Shown piece by piece: positions 1 through 9,765 of a stretch of 64,000 nucleotides of DNA. The notes under the pieces are model-generated. The model was not told where the DNA came from, searched no databases, and saw only the letters and a list, made by a program, of their open reading frames with translations. Source of the stretch: Patiria pectinifera (lineage: Eukaryota > Echinodermata > Asteroidea > Valvatida > Asterinidae); NCBI GenBank assembly GCA_029964075.1, contig CM057140.1:8512643-8576642 (forward strand). The letters run 5' to 3'. Each line of letters starts with the position of its first letter. Position 1 is the first letter of the stretch. The position numbers were made by a program, and so were the translations under genes.

Positions 1-796
1 TCACGCATATTTGCGTGGCAAATTGATAACTCGGTGTTTGTATTCTTTCAATTTTTCGACTCTTTTTTTTCTAAGTGGCGTTGATATTTATGTATTCAAG
101 ACACGAAAATTGTTGTGCTTCCGTGTATGCATTTTTTAGCAGGTTCATATCATGTAGTTTATGTATATCAGACGTTTTCCGAACTTTGTTCGAAACATTA
201 AGGATTTTTTTTTTAAATAATGGGGGGGGGGGGGAGAGCAGGTGGAATTGTTTGGTTTGTGTCAGTAATATATCTCCATCTCTGTACAGCCTCCGTGAGG
301 AAAAAAAAGAAACACGTATCAGAAGCGGAAATGTAGCTTAAAGTCAGCGAAAAACATTTGCAATTCGGATTTTTTTTGTCATTTCAAAAAACTAGAGCAT
401 TGATAAGTTCTTTGCTTTGTTGATTTCTTTTGATTAATGTTTCGAACATTTTCTTTTTCTTTTCTGTAACTGAAGTCGGGGTCTTTGTCAAAACTTGTAT
501 CCACCTATTGTGTATAAACACAATAACAATGACCCGACTTTGACCTGTGATTTGCAAGTTGGAGCGTGATTGGAGTCAGGAAACGTACACTTTAGCTTAT
601 TTCCTGTTGGTCCGCTTATTTTCACGCTGGTTCCATATTTATTTGTAGAAGTGTATAATGGATGAAGATATAATGCGAATGTCCTGTGTGCATTACCCGT
701 CCTACCATCCATCAGTCGGACCACCCAAGTAGTTCCGTTTTAGAACCCCTAAATGGTGCGATAACTGGCCATGCACCGTGAATGAATGGAGCTATG
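1..796. other. Intergenic, no gene recognised
   Basis: AT-rich sequence with short homopolymers, including a run of G near 223-235. The open frames here are short, lack recognisable motifs and overlap each other on both strands. Nothing else is supported. Confidence 0.6.
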
Positions 797-932
797 GGAT
801 AAGTTGCAACGTCGAGGGCACAATGTGTCCAGCTTTAGGATAAGTTGCAACGGCGAGGGCACAATTTTGTGTCCAGCTGCTATGGGATATATAAGTTGCA
901 ACGTCGAGGGCACAATTTTGTGTCCAGCTTTG
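797..932. repeat. Minisatellite, three ~45-bp units
   Basis: Three head-to-tail copies of a unit containing TTGCAACGTCGAGGGCACAA and ending in GTGTCCAGCT. The units differ by small insertions (TTTT, GCTAT). The short ORFs on both strands here are by-products of the repeat. Confidence 0.8.
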
Positions 933-1717
933 CAAATACAAAATATTGACAATCGTGAGTCACAAAGACGCATGGCCAGCGCCATCATAACTCTCATTTA
1001 GTGCAAATTTCAGATCCGCTCAACCCTCTACTCTACTGCTCTCATTATCCTCAAGATCAATTCACATGCAACGATAACAAAATGTAGTTATGTCTTCTTT
1101 TCAGCCTCAGCTTTTTAAACTGTACTTCACAGAAATGTATTTTTTTTCCAAACTATAAAGAACCTAAAGTTAACTTAAGTGGAGAACAATTGAAACAAAA
1201 GCCAGACAAACCTAACTAGGTCCCATGCCGCTACCATTAATCACCCAAGCAGAGATAGCTAGCCTGTCTGCCTGACTCATTAACAGCAATGAGAAAGCCT
1301 TTGCATGTACCGTGATAGTGTTGTAAATATGATGTATGTTCTCGGGAAATCGTATTTCCAAGCTAGCGAGGAGCGGATATTACAAATTTTGCTGTTTCAT
1401 GCATGACGTACCGGTACGAGGCTATAGCGGACGACCTCAATGTGGCTTTGGGCCGGAAACGGCGGCAGTTATCAGTCAATTTTACACAAAAAAAAGTCTG
1501 GATTTGTTTTTGCGGGTGATCTAGAGTCACGTTATTTCTGCAGACACCCACATACCTTGCGGGAATAATGCATGGAGATTATAAGGTCATTAAGTGCCCT
1601 TAGAAATGCCCAGACGGAAAGGGGTAGATTAGGCATCCTTCTTTGCAAGGCATGCAAATGCGCCCTCCACGGTCACACTTTGGAATCAATGTGTATATGC
1701 ATAGAAGGCCAGACTTA
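933..1717. other. Intergenic, no gene recognised
   Basis: No coding signal, RNA gene or repeat family was recognised. Short overlapping ORFs on both strands look like chance. Confidence 0.5.
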
Positions 1718-1726
1718 TTGCAATCG

Positions 1727-2244
1727 CAACCTCGTCCCCAGTGCTTACTTTTTTTCCAACCTCGTTTCCAATAGTAAGCCCTGGATAGGAAACTTTCTTC
1801 GTGTATCCTGATTCGATACCGCAATTTGCCAGTAATGAATTCATATCGTGTAGTTACGGTGTTGCTATTTCCTACGTGCATTACGTGTTTTCACGATCAT
1901 TGTAATTGTAACGTCCACGCCTTCTCAAAAATACTCCTTTCCTTTCCAGTTTGCTCATTTTAATATGAAATGTGATACTGCATAGTTGGGCGGGCCAGAT
2001 TGTAACATTTTAAATTCCCCCAAAAAATCGTGTTTTCATAACTCGAGGCGCGATGATATGATGCTGTTTTTACCCCAGACACCGCATACAAAAACAAATG
2101 CTAATGTAACGCACATGCAGGCACCACCAGACTTTTCCTCATTGCACGTGTTCAAAAATCTTGCACATGCAAATGATCTAATACCAGGATGAGAGAGCAG
2201 GTAGTGGTGGGCGCGTACTGCTCGACCCCCTGGAAACGAGGTTG
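1727..2244. mobile_element. MITE, 518 bp, family 1 copy A
   Basis: The ends are inverted: CAACCTCGTCCCCAG at the left and CTGGAAACGAGGTTG at the right. The flanks 1718-1726 and 2245-2253 form a 9-bp duplication with one mismatch (TTGCAATCG / GTGCAATCG). A homologous copy lies in the opposite orientation at 37447-37960. There is no transposase ORF, so this is a non-autonomous element. A 9-bp duplication is typical of Mutator-like transposons; that family assignment is inference. Confidence 0.85.
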
Positions 2245-3337
2245 GTGCAATCGCAGATTGAGTAGTCTAGTTCCCAGGTCCTCCGCACTTATGATCCGCT
2301 CGAAATTTTGGAGGTGCTTTGTTTTTCTTAGATTGCCATAATTGAGTATTTCATACTGATCAATAGCCACATTCCAAAGGTCTTGGTCACATGACACACG
2401 TAATGCTAGTAGTGGTAGTGGCTAATCTGGCCCACTTTGACCTTTCCCCCACAAACCATCAAAGGTCACATTAATATGCATAAGGTATGAAATATGATAT
2501 GTATTATGAATTAGGGGGTAGGGTTAATAAATTATGGCACAGGTTGACCTCTAGCGGAATGATGGGTCACGGGGAAAATGGGTTGAGCGGTGTGACCCTT
2601 TAGGTGATAGGATAAGAAAGGGTTACGAGTTTATAGTTCGATCGTAATGTATAAATACTATATAAAATATTTTTTTTTGAGACACAGTTATGAAGTGTAT
2701 TACGAGTGATGGTGCAATGCTTAGCTTGCTTGCTTGCGGTTTCATAACGAAGTGGTGGCGGCTCTGCGGAGTTTGGATGTGTGGTTAACGGAGGAGATTA
2801 TCCTCTTGTGAATGAAGTGTCTTCAATAGGTGCTGGCTCCGGCAGACCGTGGGAAGGGACAGATTAGCCTTTTTTTCCGTGGAGTATCATTGGGCGGTGA
2901 CTCCGAGGGGTCTGCAAGCGGTCAGTCGTAAAGGACAGATTAGCCTATTGTCCGTGGAGTATCATCAATGGGCGCGGGGTATAGTGAACATAGTCCGATA
3001 ATTTCGTGGGTTGGAAAAGAAACCTATACGGCTTGTAGACAACAGATTAGTAAGTGGTTCTGACTATGGGGGCGCGGCGCCGAGTGAGGTTCTGAGGCGG
3101 TTCGTAATTATTGGAGAGATTATCCAACGATCCTATGAAAAGTCAATTCGTGGGTTTTAAAGTTAATGTAATTAAAGTACACGTATAGGAGAGGTGATAA
3201 TAACTCAAGCGATAGACTACCGGCATCGTTCAGAGAGGGGGGAAACCTTTTGTGCAGTCCAAACTGTGTGCGTGGGAAAGTCAAAACTACATACGGTAAA
3301 ATTGTGTTTAGAGTGTTTAGATAAAATCTGACGAAAT

Positions 3338-3583
3338 ATGTCGTTTACCAGAAAACGTAAACGACCAGAAACGCATCCGTTAGAAGTTCAAACACAGCAT
3401 CGCTTCCCGCGATTAAATCATTTGGCCAGTAAGGTATCGGAGCCCCAGTTAAGTCAACTCGCTTCTAATCTTGTGAAGGAGCGCGATTACGTAGGACGTG
3501 AACCTTGGGAAAAGCTCGTTTCTTTTCTCGGGTTGTCAGAAGCAGATATCTATAAACATAAGGTAGAGAATGTATGCGAATGA
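3338..3583 (+). CDS. Death-domain-like 81-aa ORF, left arm
   Basis: An 81-residue ORF starting ATG at 3338. Residues 5-10 are a basic cluster (RKRKRP), like a nuclear localisation signal. Residues 34-78 follow the core pattern of death-fold domains: a hydrophobic helix (LSQLASNL), then W57, L60, and LGLSEADI at 64-71. A full death domain has one or two more helices, so either this is a truncated domain or an intron follows near the GT dinucleotides at 3561 and 3570. The same ORF is present in the right arm (8591-8836). The role is unknown; a link to apoptosis or innate-immune adaptor signalling would be inference from the fold only. The death-domain call is a motif reading, not a search result. 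Confidence 0.5.
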   Translation: MSFTRKRKRPETHPLEVQTQHRFPRLNHLASKVSEPQLSQLASNLVKERDYVGREPWEKLVSFLGLSEADIYKHKVENVCE

Positions 3584-3984
3584 CTCGTCCCGGTAGTCCA
3601 TTGTGCAATCCACACGGACAAGTTCGTGTACGTGTACAGACATACAAGAGTTTCTTCTGGTCGAGTTATAAAAAAGTTTGAAAAAATTAATTTATGTATT
3701 TGTAGTAAACAAACACTCACCGGTGAACAGCGTACTTGCACGGTATAGTCCGATGATTTTGTTTAACCAGGGAGGAATTGTGTTAATAATAGATAGAGAG
3801 CTAATGAATCCATGCGTTCTATACGGAGACCGATGGTCGATCACCCCTCGATGACCGCACCGATCATGGAGCAAACAAATAACTCCGTGCTTCTGCACCG
3901 ATATTTGCCTTGTCATAACGTGTATGTTATCCAGGTGCAATAGCAATTGCACAATATTCTTCCACATTACCACCAGAACCATAT

Positions 3985-4266
3985 ATGTACGTGTATCTGT
4001 GTGCGGTGGTCGTAGAAAATACAAACTTTCAGCTTCAGCTCACTCGGTACGGTGTGTACAATATGTACACGTACATCTGTATAAAGGGACTGACTGTATC
4101 CTACACATTGTATATTTACACCGTCCGATCCGTTTCTCTAATCCATCAAGACGTAATGCTTTCAAGGCGTGTTCATATCGATTATCTTTCACCGACTGAA
4201 CCTACCTGCATGTACAGCGGGGGATGGATTATTGAGAGTTCTAAATATCGCGTGCCACAGTACTGA
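3985..4266 (+). CDS. Uncertain 93-aa ORF, left arm
   Basis: A Tyr- and Val-rich ORF in the middle of the arm. The frame is open upstream to about 3919 and a possible acceptor (TTATCCAG) lies at about 3934, so it could be a last exon rather than a stand-alone gene. The right-arm copy (7909-8190) differs at two residues near position 17, where QL reads RR. No family was recognised. It could be part of a spliced gene with the 81-aa ORF, but no consistent splice frame was found by hand. Confidence 0.2.
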   Translation: MYVYLCAVVVENTNFQLQLTRYGVYNMYTYICIKGLTVSYTLYIYTVRSVSLIHQDVMLSRRVHIDYLSPTEPTCMYSGGWIIESSKYRVPQY

Positions 4267-4889
4267 CCACAGGCTCCCTCGGACAATGGGACTTAATTGG
4301 CAGCGCGCGGCATATGCGGGAGCTTCAAAAATCTGTACGTGAAAGAAGTCAATGAAGTTGACTGACTAAACATGTTTTCAAGCCTTAATACCCCTTTACC
4401 GTTGTCTGTACAAGAATGCACCGAACCATAGTTGTACCACCGTGCCGGACTTGTTCACAAAATCAAGGATATATATAACTAGGTCTTTTTGTGTTAAAGC
4501 AATGATATGTACTCCTATTTTATATTGAAGATTCAGAGTGTCATAAGGCAACTAACTTTTTTTACCCCCAACAAAGTCCCAAAGTTGGACACGGTGCGTG
4601 ATAAAGCCATACATGATCAGCATTAAAGACCGTAAATATTTCGGGGATTATTGACAGGGCGTTTCCAAACACTAATTGTATGACTGCTTGACAGTAGGGC
4701 TATCCCGATTGTTTAACTGTAAGACAACACCAACAAAGAAAAATACAACTGCAGAAAGTGTATACATGATAACATTATTGCTTTATTGACGTCATTTCTC
4801 AATGAAACACTCGTGTTTTTTTAATTTGTTTTTAAATGTATTCTTTGCAATTAAATCATCAGTGATCTTAATGTAACGTTGACTAGTCT

Positions 4890-5627
4890 TCAATCGTCAC
4901 TGTCTTCCTCGTTAACGTCATCTTCATCTTGATGGAACAGGCCGTCAAATTTGGCCTGGTGTTTAGATATGACCCGGCTGACAGCCGTGGGCAGTAGAAT
5001 ACCGGAATGATTGACTCTGTCTTCGATCTCGTCCACAATTTCTTGATGAGTATCATTATCTTTCAGATGTATGTAACTTGACAAAAAATCTTTGTATTTG
5101 TTGAAAAAGATTCGTTTGACTGCCCACAAGGTCTTCCTGTTGGCCTTTTCCCTGGCCTGATCTTCACTCATGCCCTCGTTGATGTACTTTTCATGTTTTT
5201 CACTCCACATCTCATCAGTCGCTTCTTTTGCCTCTCCCAACCAGTCTAAATAGGCTGCATTGTCTTCCAAATCAGAACTAGACTCATCTTCATCAGATGA
5301 TTCGTCATCTTCCACCTCCGTAAAGGATTCGGAATCATTTTCCTCAAGATCCTCGTCTTCATCATACGTAGATTCAGTTTCATAGTTTTCCATTTCCGGA
5401 TCTTCAAATCTACTGCTTTTAAATTCAGGTTCAGAATTATCCACCTCAACGTCGTCTATGTCGGATTCATCTTCAGCATGTGCATTTTCGGTATGTCTCA
5501 AGAGGTTATATCTCCGTCCAAAGCGTTTGTCACACTGGTGACAAGCATAGGGTTTGACTGCAGAAATAGTATTCATGTTGAAGCTTTGAAGGTTAATCTC
5601 CGATTGGTAAGGAACGGATGAAATCAT
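4890..5627 (-). CDS. C2H2 zinc-finger/acidic protein, left arm
   Basis: A 245-aa ORF read outward from the palindrome centre. Residues 27-50 are one C2H2 finger (C29, C32, H45, H50; spacing C-x2-C-x12-H-x4-H). Residues 52-130 are strongly acidic and serine-rich. Residues 131-230 are predicted helical with a Trp/Tyr-rich middle, and the C-terminus is acidic again. The protein is identical to the copy at 6545-7282. A poly(A) signal on this strand (TTTATT on plus, 4782-4787) lies about 100 bp past the stop. An in-frame Met at residue 18 is an alternative start. One finger plus an acidic region suggests a nucleic-acid-binding or regulatory protein of the element; the actual function is unknown. 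Confidence 0.75.
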   Translation of the reverse strand: MISSVPYQSEINLQSFNMNTISAVKPYACHQCDKRFGRRYNLLRHTENAHAEDESDIDDVEVDNSEPEFKSSRFEDPEMENYETESTYDEDEDLEENDSESFTEVEDDESSDEDESSSDLEDNAAYLDWLGEAKEATDEMWSEKHEKYINEGMSEDQAREKANRKTLWAVKRIFFNKYKDFLSSYIHLKDNDTHQEIVDEIEDRVNHSGILLPTAVSRVISKHQAKFDGLFHQDEDDVNEEDSDD

Positions 5628-5640
5628 TTAATATATATCT

Positions 5641-6080
5641 ACTTATTTGGTTACTCATTTGGTTACTCATTTACTCATTTCGTTACTCATTTACTCATTT
5701 CGTTACTCATTTACTCATTTCGTTACTCATTCACTCATTTGCTACTCATTTGGTTACTCATTTCGTCACTTATTTGGTTACTCATTTGCTACTCATTCAC
5801 TCATTTGCTACTCATTTGATTACTCATTCACTCATTTGCTACTCATTTACTCAGTTCGTTACTCGTTCACTCATTTGCTACTCATTCACTCATTTGCTAC
5901 TATTTGGTTACTCATTCACTCATTTGCTACTCATTTCGTTACACATTTACTCAGTTCGTTACTCATTTGCTACTCATTTGGTTACTCATTTGGTTACTCA
6001 TTTACTCATTTCGTTACTCATTTACTCATTTCGTTACTCATTTACTCATTTCGTTACTCATTTACTCATTTCGTTACTCA
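5641..6080 (+). repeat. Central tandem array, left half
   Basis: Degenerate 10-20 bp units built on ACTCATTT followed by CGTT, GGTT, GCT or A, repeated some 40 times. Because the unit has no stop in several frames, it yields long artificial Thr/His/Leu/Phe-rich ORFs on both strands; these are not genes. The array fills the space between the zinc-finger start codon and the palindrome centre, so it would also hold that gene's promoter. Confidence 0.9.
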
Positions 6081-6104
6081 TCATTACTCATCATTTAATC
6101 AAAT

Positions 6105-6535
6105 GAGTAAATGAGTAACGAAATGAGTAAATGAGTAACGAAATGAGTAAATGAGTAACGAAATGAGTAAATGAGTAACCAAATGAGTAACCAAATGAGT
6201 AGCAAATGAGTAACGAACTGAGTAAATGTGTAACGAAATGAGTAGCAAATGAGTGAATGAGTAACCAAATAGTAGCAAATGAGTGAATGAGTAGCAAATG
6301 AGTGAACGAGTAACGAACTGAGTAAATGAGTAGCAAATGAGTGAATGAGTAATCAAATGAGTAGCAAATGAGTGAATGAGTAGCAAATGAGTAACCAAAT
6401 AAGTGACGAAATGAGTAACCAAATGAGTAGCAAATGAGTGAATGAGTAACGAAATGAGTAAATGAGTAACGAACTGAGTAAATGAGTAACGAAATGAGTA
6501 AATGAGTAACGAAATGAGTAACCAAATAAGTAGAT
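6105..6535 (-). repeat. Central tandem array, right half
   Basis: The inverse complement of the left array, with units of the form AAATGAGT. The halves are separated by about 20 bp of spacer (near 6082-6104). Unit order is largely mirrored, with a few units differing next to the zinc-finger start. In single-stranded form the two halves could fold into one long hairpin. Confidence 0.9.
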
Positions 6536-6544
6536 ATATATTAA

Positions 6545-7282
6545 ATGATTTCATCCGTTCCTTACCAATCGGAGATTAACCTTCAAAGCTTCAACATGAA
6601 TACTATTTCTGCAGTCAAACCCTATGCTTGTCACCAGTGTGACAAACGCTTTGGACGGAGATATAACCTCTTGAGACATACCGAAAATGCACATGCTGAA
6701 GATGAATCCGACATAGACGACGTTGAGGTGGATAATTCTGAACCTGAATTTAAAAGCAGTAGATTTGAAGATCCGGAAATGGAAAACTATGAAACTGAAT
6801 CTACGTATGATGAAGACGAGGATCTTGAGGAAAATGATTCCGAATCCTTTACGGAGGTGGAAGATGACGAATCATCTGATGAAGATGAGTCTAGTTCTGA
6901 TTTGGAAGACAATGCAGCCTATTTAGACTGGTTGGGAGAGGCAAAAGAAGCGACTGATGAGATGTGGAGTGAAAAACATGAAAAGTACATCAACGAGGGC
7001 ATGAGTGAAGATCAGGCCAGGGAAAAGGCCAACAGGAAGACCTTGTGGGCAGTCAAACGAATCTTTTTCAACAAATACAAAGATTTTTTGTCAAGTTACA
7101 TACATCTGAAAGATAATGATACTCATCAAGAAATTGTGGACGAGATCGAAGACAGAGTCAATCATTCCGGTATTCTACTGCCCACGGCTGTCAGCCGGGT
7201 CATATCTAAACACCAGGCCAAATTTGACGGCCTGTTCCATCAAGATGAAGATGACGTTAACGAGGAAGACAGTGACGATTGA
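6545..7282 (+). CDS. C2H2 zinc-finger/acidic protein, right arm
   Basis: The mirror copy of the 4890-5627 gene, with an identical 245-aa translation. It is read outward, so the two zinc-finger genes are divergent around the central repeat and could share one bidirectional control region. The finger ligands are C29, C32, H45 and H50. The stop at 7282 is followed by AATAAA at 7388-7393. Identity between arms in both coding and flanking DNA points to recent formation or ongoing gene conversion. Function is unknown beyond likely nucleic-acid binding. Confidence 0.75.
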   Translation: MISSVPYQSEINLQSFNMNTISAVKPYACHQCDKRFGRRYNLLRHTENAHAEDESDIDDVEVDNSEPEFKSSRFEDPEMENYETESTYDEDEDLEENDSESFTEVEDDESSDEDESSSDLEDNAAYLDWLGEAKEATDEMWSEKHEKYINEGMSEDQAREKANRKTLWAVKRIFFNKYKDFLSSYIHLKDNDTHQEIVDEIEDRVNHSGILLPTAVSRVISKHQAKFDGLFHQDEDDVNEEDSDD

Positions 7283-7908
7283 AGACTAGTCAACGTTACA
7301 TTAAGATCACTGATGATTTAATTGCAAAGAATACATTTAAAAACAAATTAAAAAAAACACACGAGTGTTTCATTGAGAAATGACGTCAATAAAGCAATAA
7401 TGTTATCATGTATACACTTTCTGCAGTTGTATTTTTCTTTGTTGGTGTTGTCTTACAGTTAAACAATCGGGATAGCCCTACTGTCAAGCAGTCATACAAT
7501 TAGTGTTTGGAAACGCCCTGTCAATAATCCCCGAAATATTTACGGTCTTTAATGCTGATCATGTATGGCTTTATCACGCACCGTGTCCAACTTTGGGACT
7601 TTGTTGTGGTGAAAAAAGTTAGTTGCCTTATGACACTCTGAATCTTCAATATAAAATAGGAGTACATATCATTGCTTTAACACAAAAAAGACCTAGTTAT
7701 ATATATCCTTGATTTTGTGAACAAGTCCGGCACGGTGGTACAACTATGGTTCGGTGCATTCTTGTACAGACAACGGTAAAGGGGTATTAAGGCTTGAAAA
7801 CATGTTTAGTCAGTCAACTTCATTGACTTCTTTCACGTACAGATTTTTGAAGCTCCCGCATATGCCGCGCGCTGCCAATTAAGTCCCATTGTCCGAGGGA
7901 GCCTGTGG

Positions 7909-8190
7909 TCAGTACTGTGGCACGCGATATTTAGAACTCTCAATAATCCATCCCCCGCTGTACATGCAGGTAGGTTCAGTCGGTGAAAGATAATCGATAT
8001 GAACACGCCTTGAAAGCATTACGTCTTGATGGATTAGAGAAACGGATCGGACGGTGTAAATATACAATGTGTAGGATACAGTCAGTCCCTTTATACAGAT
8101 GTACGTGTACATATTGTACACACCGTACCGAGTGAGCCGACGCTGAAAGTTTGTATTTTCTACGACCACCGCACACAGATACACGTACAT
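7909..8190 (-). CDS. Uncertain 93-aa ORF, right arm
   Basis: Inverted counterpart of the ORF at 3985-4266, open over the same length, with two residue changes near position 17. Retention of the frame in both arms is weak evidence, because the arms are nearly identical anyway. No family was recognised. Confidence 0.2.
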   Translation of the reverse strand: MYVYLCAVVVENTNFQRRLTRYGVYNMYTYICIKGLTVSYTLYIYTVRSVSLIHQDVMLSRRVHIDYLSPTEPTCMYSGGWIIESSKYRVPQY

Positions 8191-8292
8191 ATATGGTTCT
8201 GGTGGTAATGTGGAAGAATATTGTGCAATTGCTATTGCACCTGGATAACATACACGTTATGACAAGGCAAATATCGGTGCAGAAGCACGGAG

Positions 8293-8496
8293 TTATTTGT
8301 TTGCTCCATGATCGGTGCGGTCATCGAGGGTGATCGACCATCGGTCTCCGTATAGAACGCATGGATTCATTAGCTCTCTATCTATTATTAACACAATTCC
8401 TCCCTGGTTAAACAAAATCATCGGACTATACCGTGCAAGTACGCTGTTCACCGGTGAGTGTTTGTTTACTACAAATACATAAATTAATTTTTTCAA
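8293..8496 (-). CDS. Uncertain 67-aa ORF, right arm only intact
   Basis: The ORF runs on from a possible exon-like stretch (RYSPMILFNQGG and following). In the left arm an extra C near 3846 changes the frame at the matching position and shortens the ORF. It could be an internal exon of an arm gene. No family was recognised and the splice sites are unclear. Confidence 0.2.
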   Translation of the reverse strand: MKKLIYVFVVNKHSPVNSVLARYSPMILFNQGGIVLIIDRELMNPCVLYGDRWSITLDDRTDHGANK

Positions 8497-8590
8497 ACTT
8501 TTTTATAACTCGACCAGAAGAAACTCTTGTATGTCTGTACACGTACACGAACTTGTCCGTGTGGATTGCACAATGGACTACCGGGACGAG

Positions 8591-8836
8591 TCATTCGCAT
8601 ACATTCTCTACCTTATGTTTATAGATATCTGCTTCTGACAACCCGAGAAAAGAAACGAGCTTTTCCCAAGGTTCACGTCCTACGTAATCGCGCTCCTTCA
8701 CAAGATTAGAAGCGAGTTGACTTAACTGGGGCTCCGATACCTTACTGGCCAAATGATTTAATCGCGGGAAGCGATGCTGTGTTTGAACTTCTAACGGATG
8801 CGTTTCTGGTCGTTTACGTTTTCTGGTAAACGACAT
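8591..8836 (-). CDS. Death-domain-like 81-aa ORF, right arm
   Basis: The inverted copy of the ORF at 3338-3583, with an identical translation, including the basic N-terminus (residues 5-10) and the W57...LGLSEADI core. It is read inward from the right end, convergent with the zinc-finger gene of the same arm. The same caution applies: the domain is short at its C-terminus and may continue in a second exon. Confidence 0.5.
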   Translation of the reverse strand: MSFTRKRKRPETHPLEVQTQHRFPRLNHLASKVSEPQLSQLASNLVKERDYVGREPWEKLVSFLGLSEADIYKHKVENVCE

Positions 8837-9765
8837 ATTTCGTCAGATTTTATCTAAACACTCTAAACACAATTTTACCGTATGTAGTTTTGACTTTCCC
8901 ACGCACACAGTTTGGACTGCACAAAGGTTTCCCTCTCTGAACGATGCCGGTAGTCTATCGCTTGAGTTATTATCACCTCTCCTATACGTGTACTTTAATT
9001 ACATTAACTTTAAAACCCACGAATTGACTTTTCATAGGATCGTTGGATAATCTCTCCAATAATTACGAACCGCCTCAGAACCTCACTCGGCGCCGCGCCC
9101 CCATAGTCAGAACCACTTACTAATCTGTTGTCTACAAGCCGTATAGGTTTCTTTTCCAACCCACGAAATTATCGGACTATGTTCACTATACCCCGCGCCC
9201 ATTGATGATACTCCACGGACAATAGGCTAATCTGTCCTTTACGACTGACCGCTTGCAGACCCCTCGGAGTCACCGCCCAATGATACTCCACGGAAAAAAA
9301 GGCTAATCTGTCCCTTCCCACGGTCTGCCGGAGCCAGCACCTATTGAAGACACTTCATTCACAAGAGGATAATCTCCTCCGTTAACCACACATCCAAACT
9401 CCGCAGAGCCGCCACCACTTCGTTATGAAACCGCAAGCAAGCAAGCTAAGCATTGCACCATCACTCGTAATACACTTCATAACTGTGTCTCAAAAAAATA
9501 TTTTATATAGTATTTATACATTACGATCGAACTATAAACTCGTAACCCTTTCTTATCCTATCACCTAAAGGGTCACACCGCTCAACCCATTTTCCCCGTG
9601 ACCCATCATTCCGCTAGAGGTCAACCTGTGCCATAATTTATTAACCCTACCCCCTAATTCATAATACATATCATATTTCATACCTTATGCATATTAATGT
9701 GACCTTTGATGGTTTGTGGGGGAAAGGTCAAAGTGGGCCAGATTAGCCACTACCACTACTAATGC

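Larger units (their letters stand above)
2407..9761. mobile_element. Giant palindromic element with 4-bp TSD
   Basis: The two halves are inverted copies of each other over about 3.65 kb each, meeting near 6084. The left end reads TAGTAGTGGTAGTGGCTAAT and the right end is its exact inverse complement. The flanks 2403-2406 and 9762-9765 are both ATGC, which is the signature of one insertion of the whole 7355-bp unit. Few arm differences were spotted by eye (a one-base indel near 3846, two substitutions near 4034-4037, a short change near 4563-4575, and scatter in the central array). These differences argue against a simple assembly mirror artefact. Each arm carries a death-domain-like ORF near its outer end, uncertain ORFs inside it, and a zinc-finger gene beside the central repeats. 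No transposase, integrase or polymerase was recognised, so it is probably non-autonomous or the joined terminal repeats of a larger element. The superfamily is unknown. Confidence 0.9.

Noticed and set aside
488-724. 78-aa minus-strand ORF as a possible exon
   Set aside because: No flanking splice logic, no recognisable domain and no second copy in the window.
5618-6554. Several 140-160 aa Thr/His/Leu/Phe-rich ORFs on both strands
   Set aside because: They are readings of the ACTCATTT tandem array, which lacks stops in several frames. Mirrored versions occur on both strands, and there is no domain or start context.
2407-9761. Palindrome as an assembly mirror artefact
   Set aside because: The arms differ at several places (near 3846, 4034-4037, 4563-4575 and in the central array) and the unit is flanked by a matching ATGC duplication. 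Long reads would still be the decisive test.
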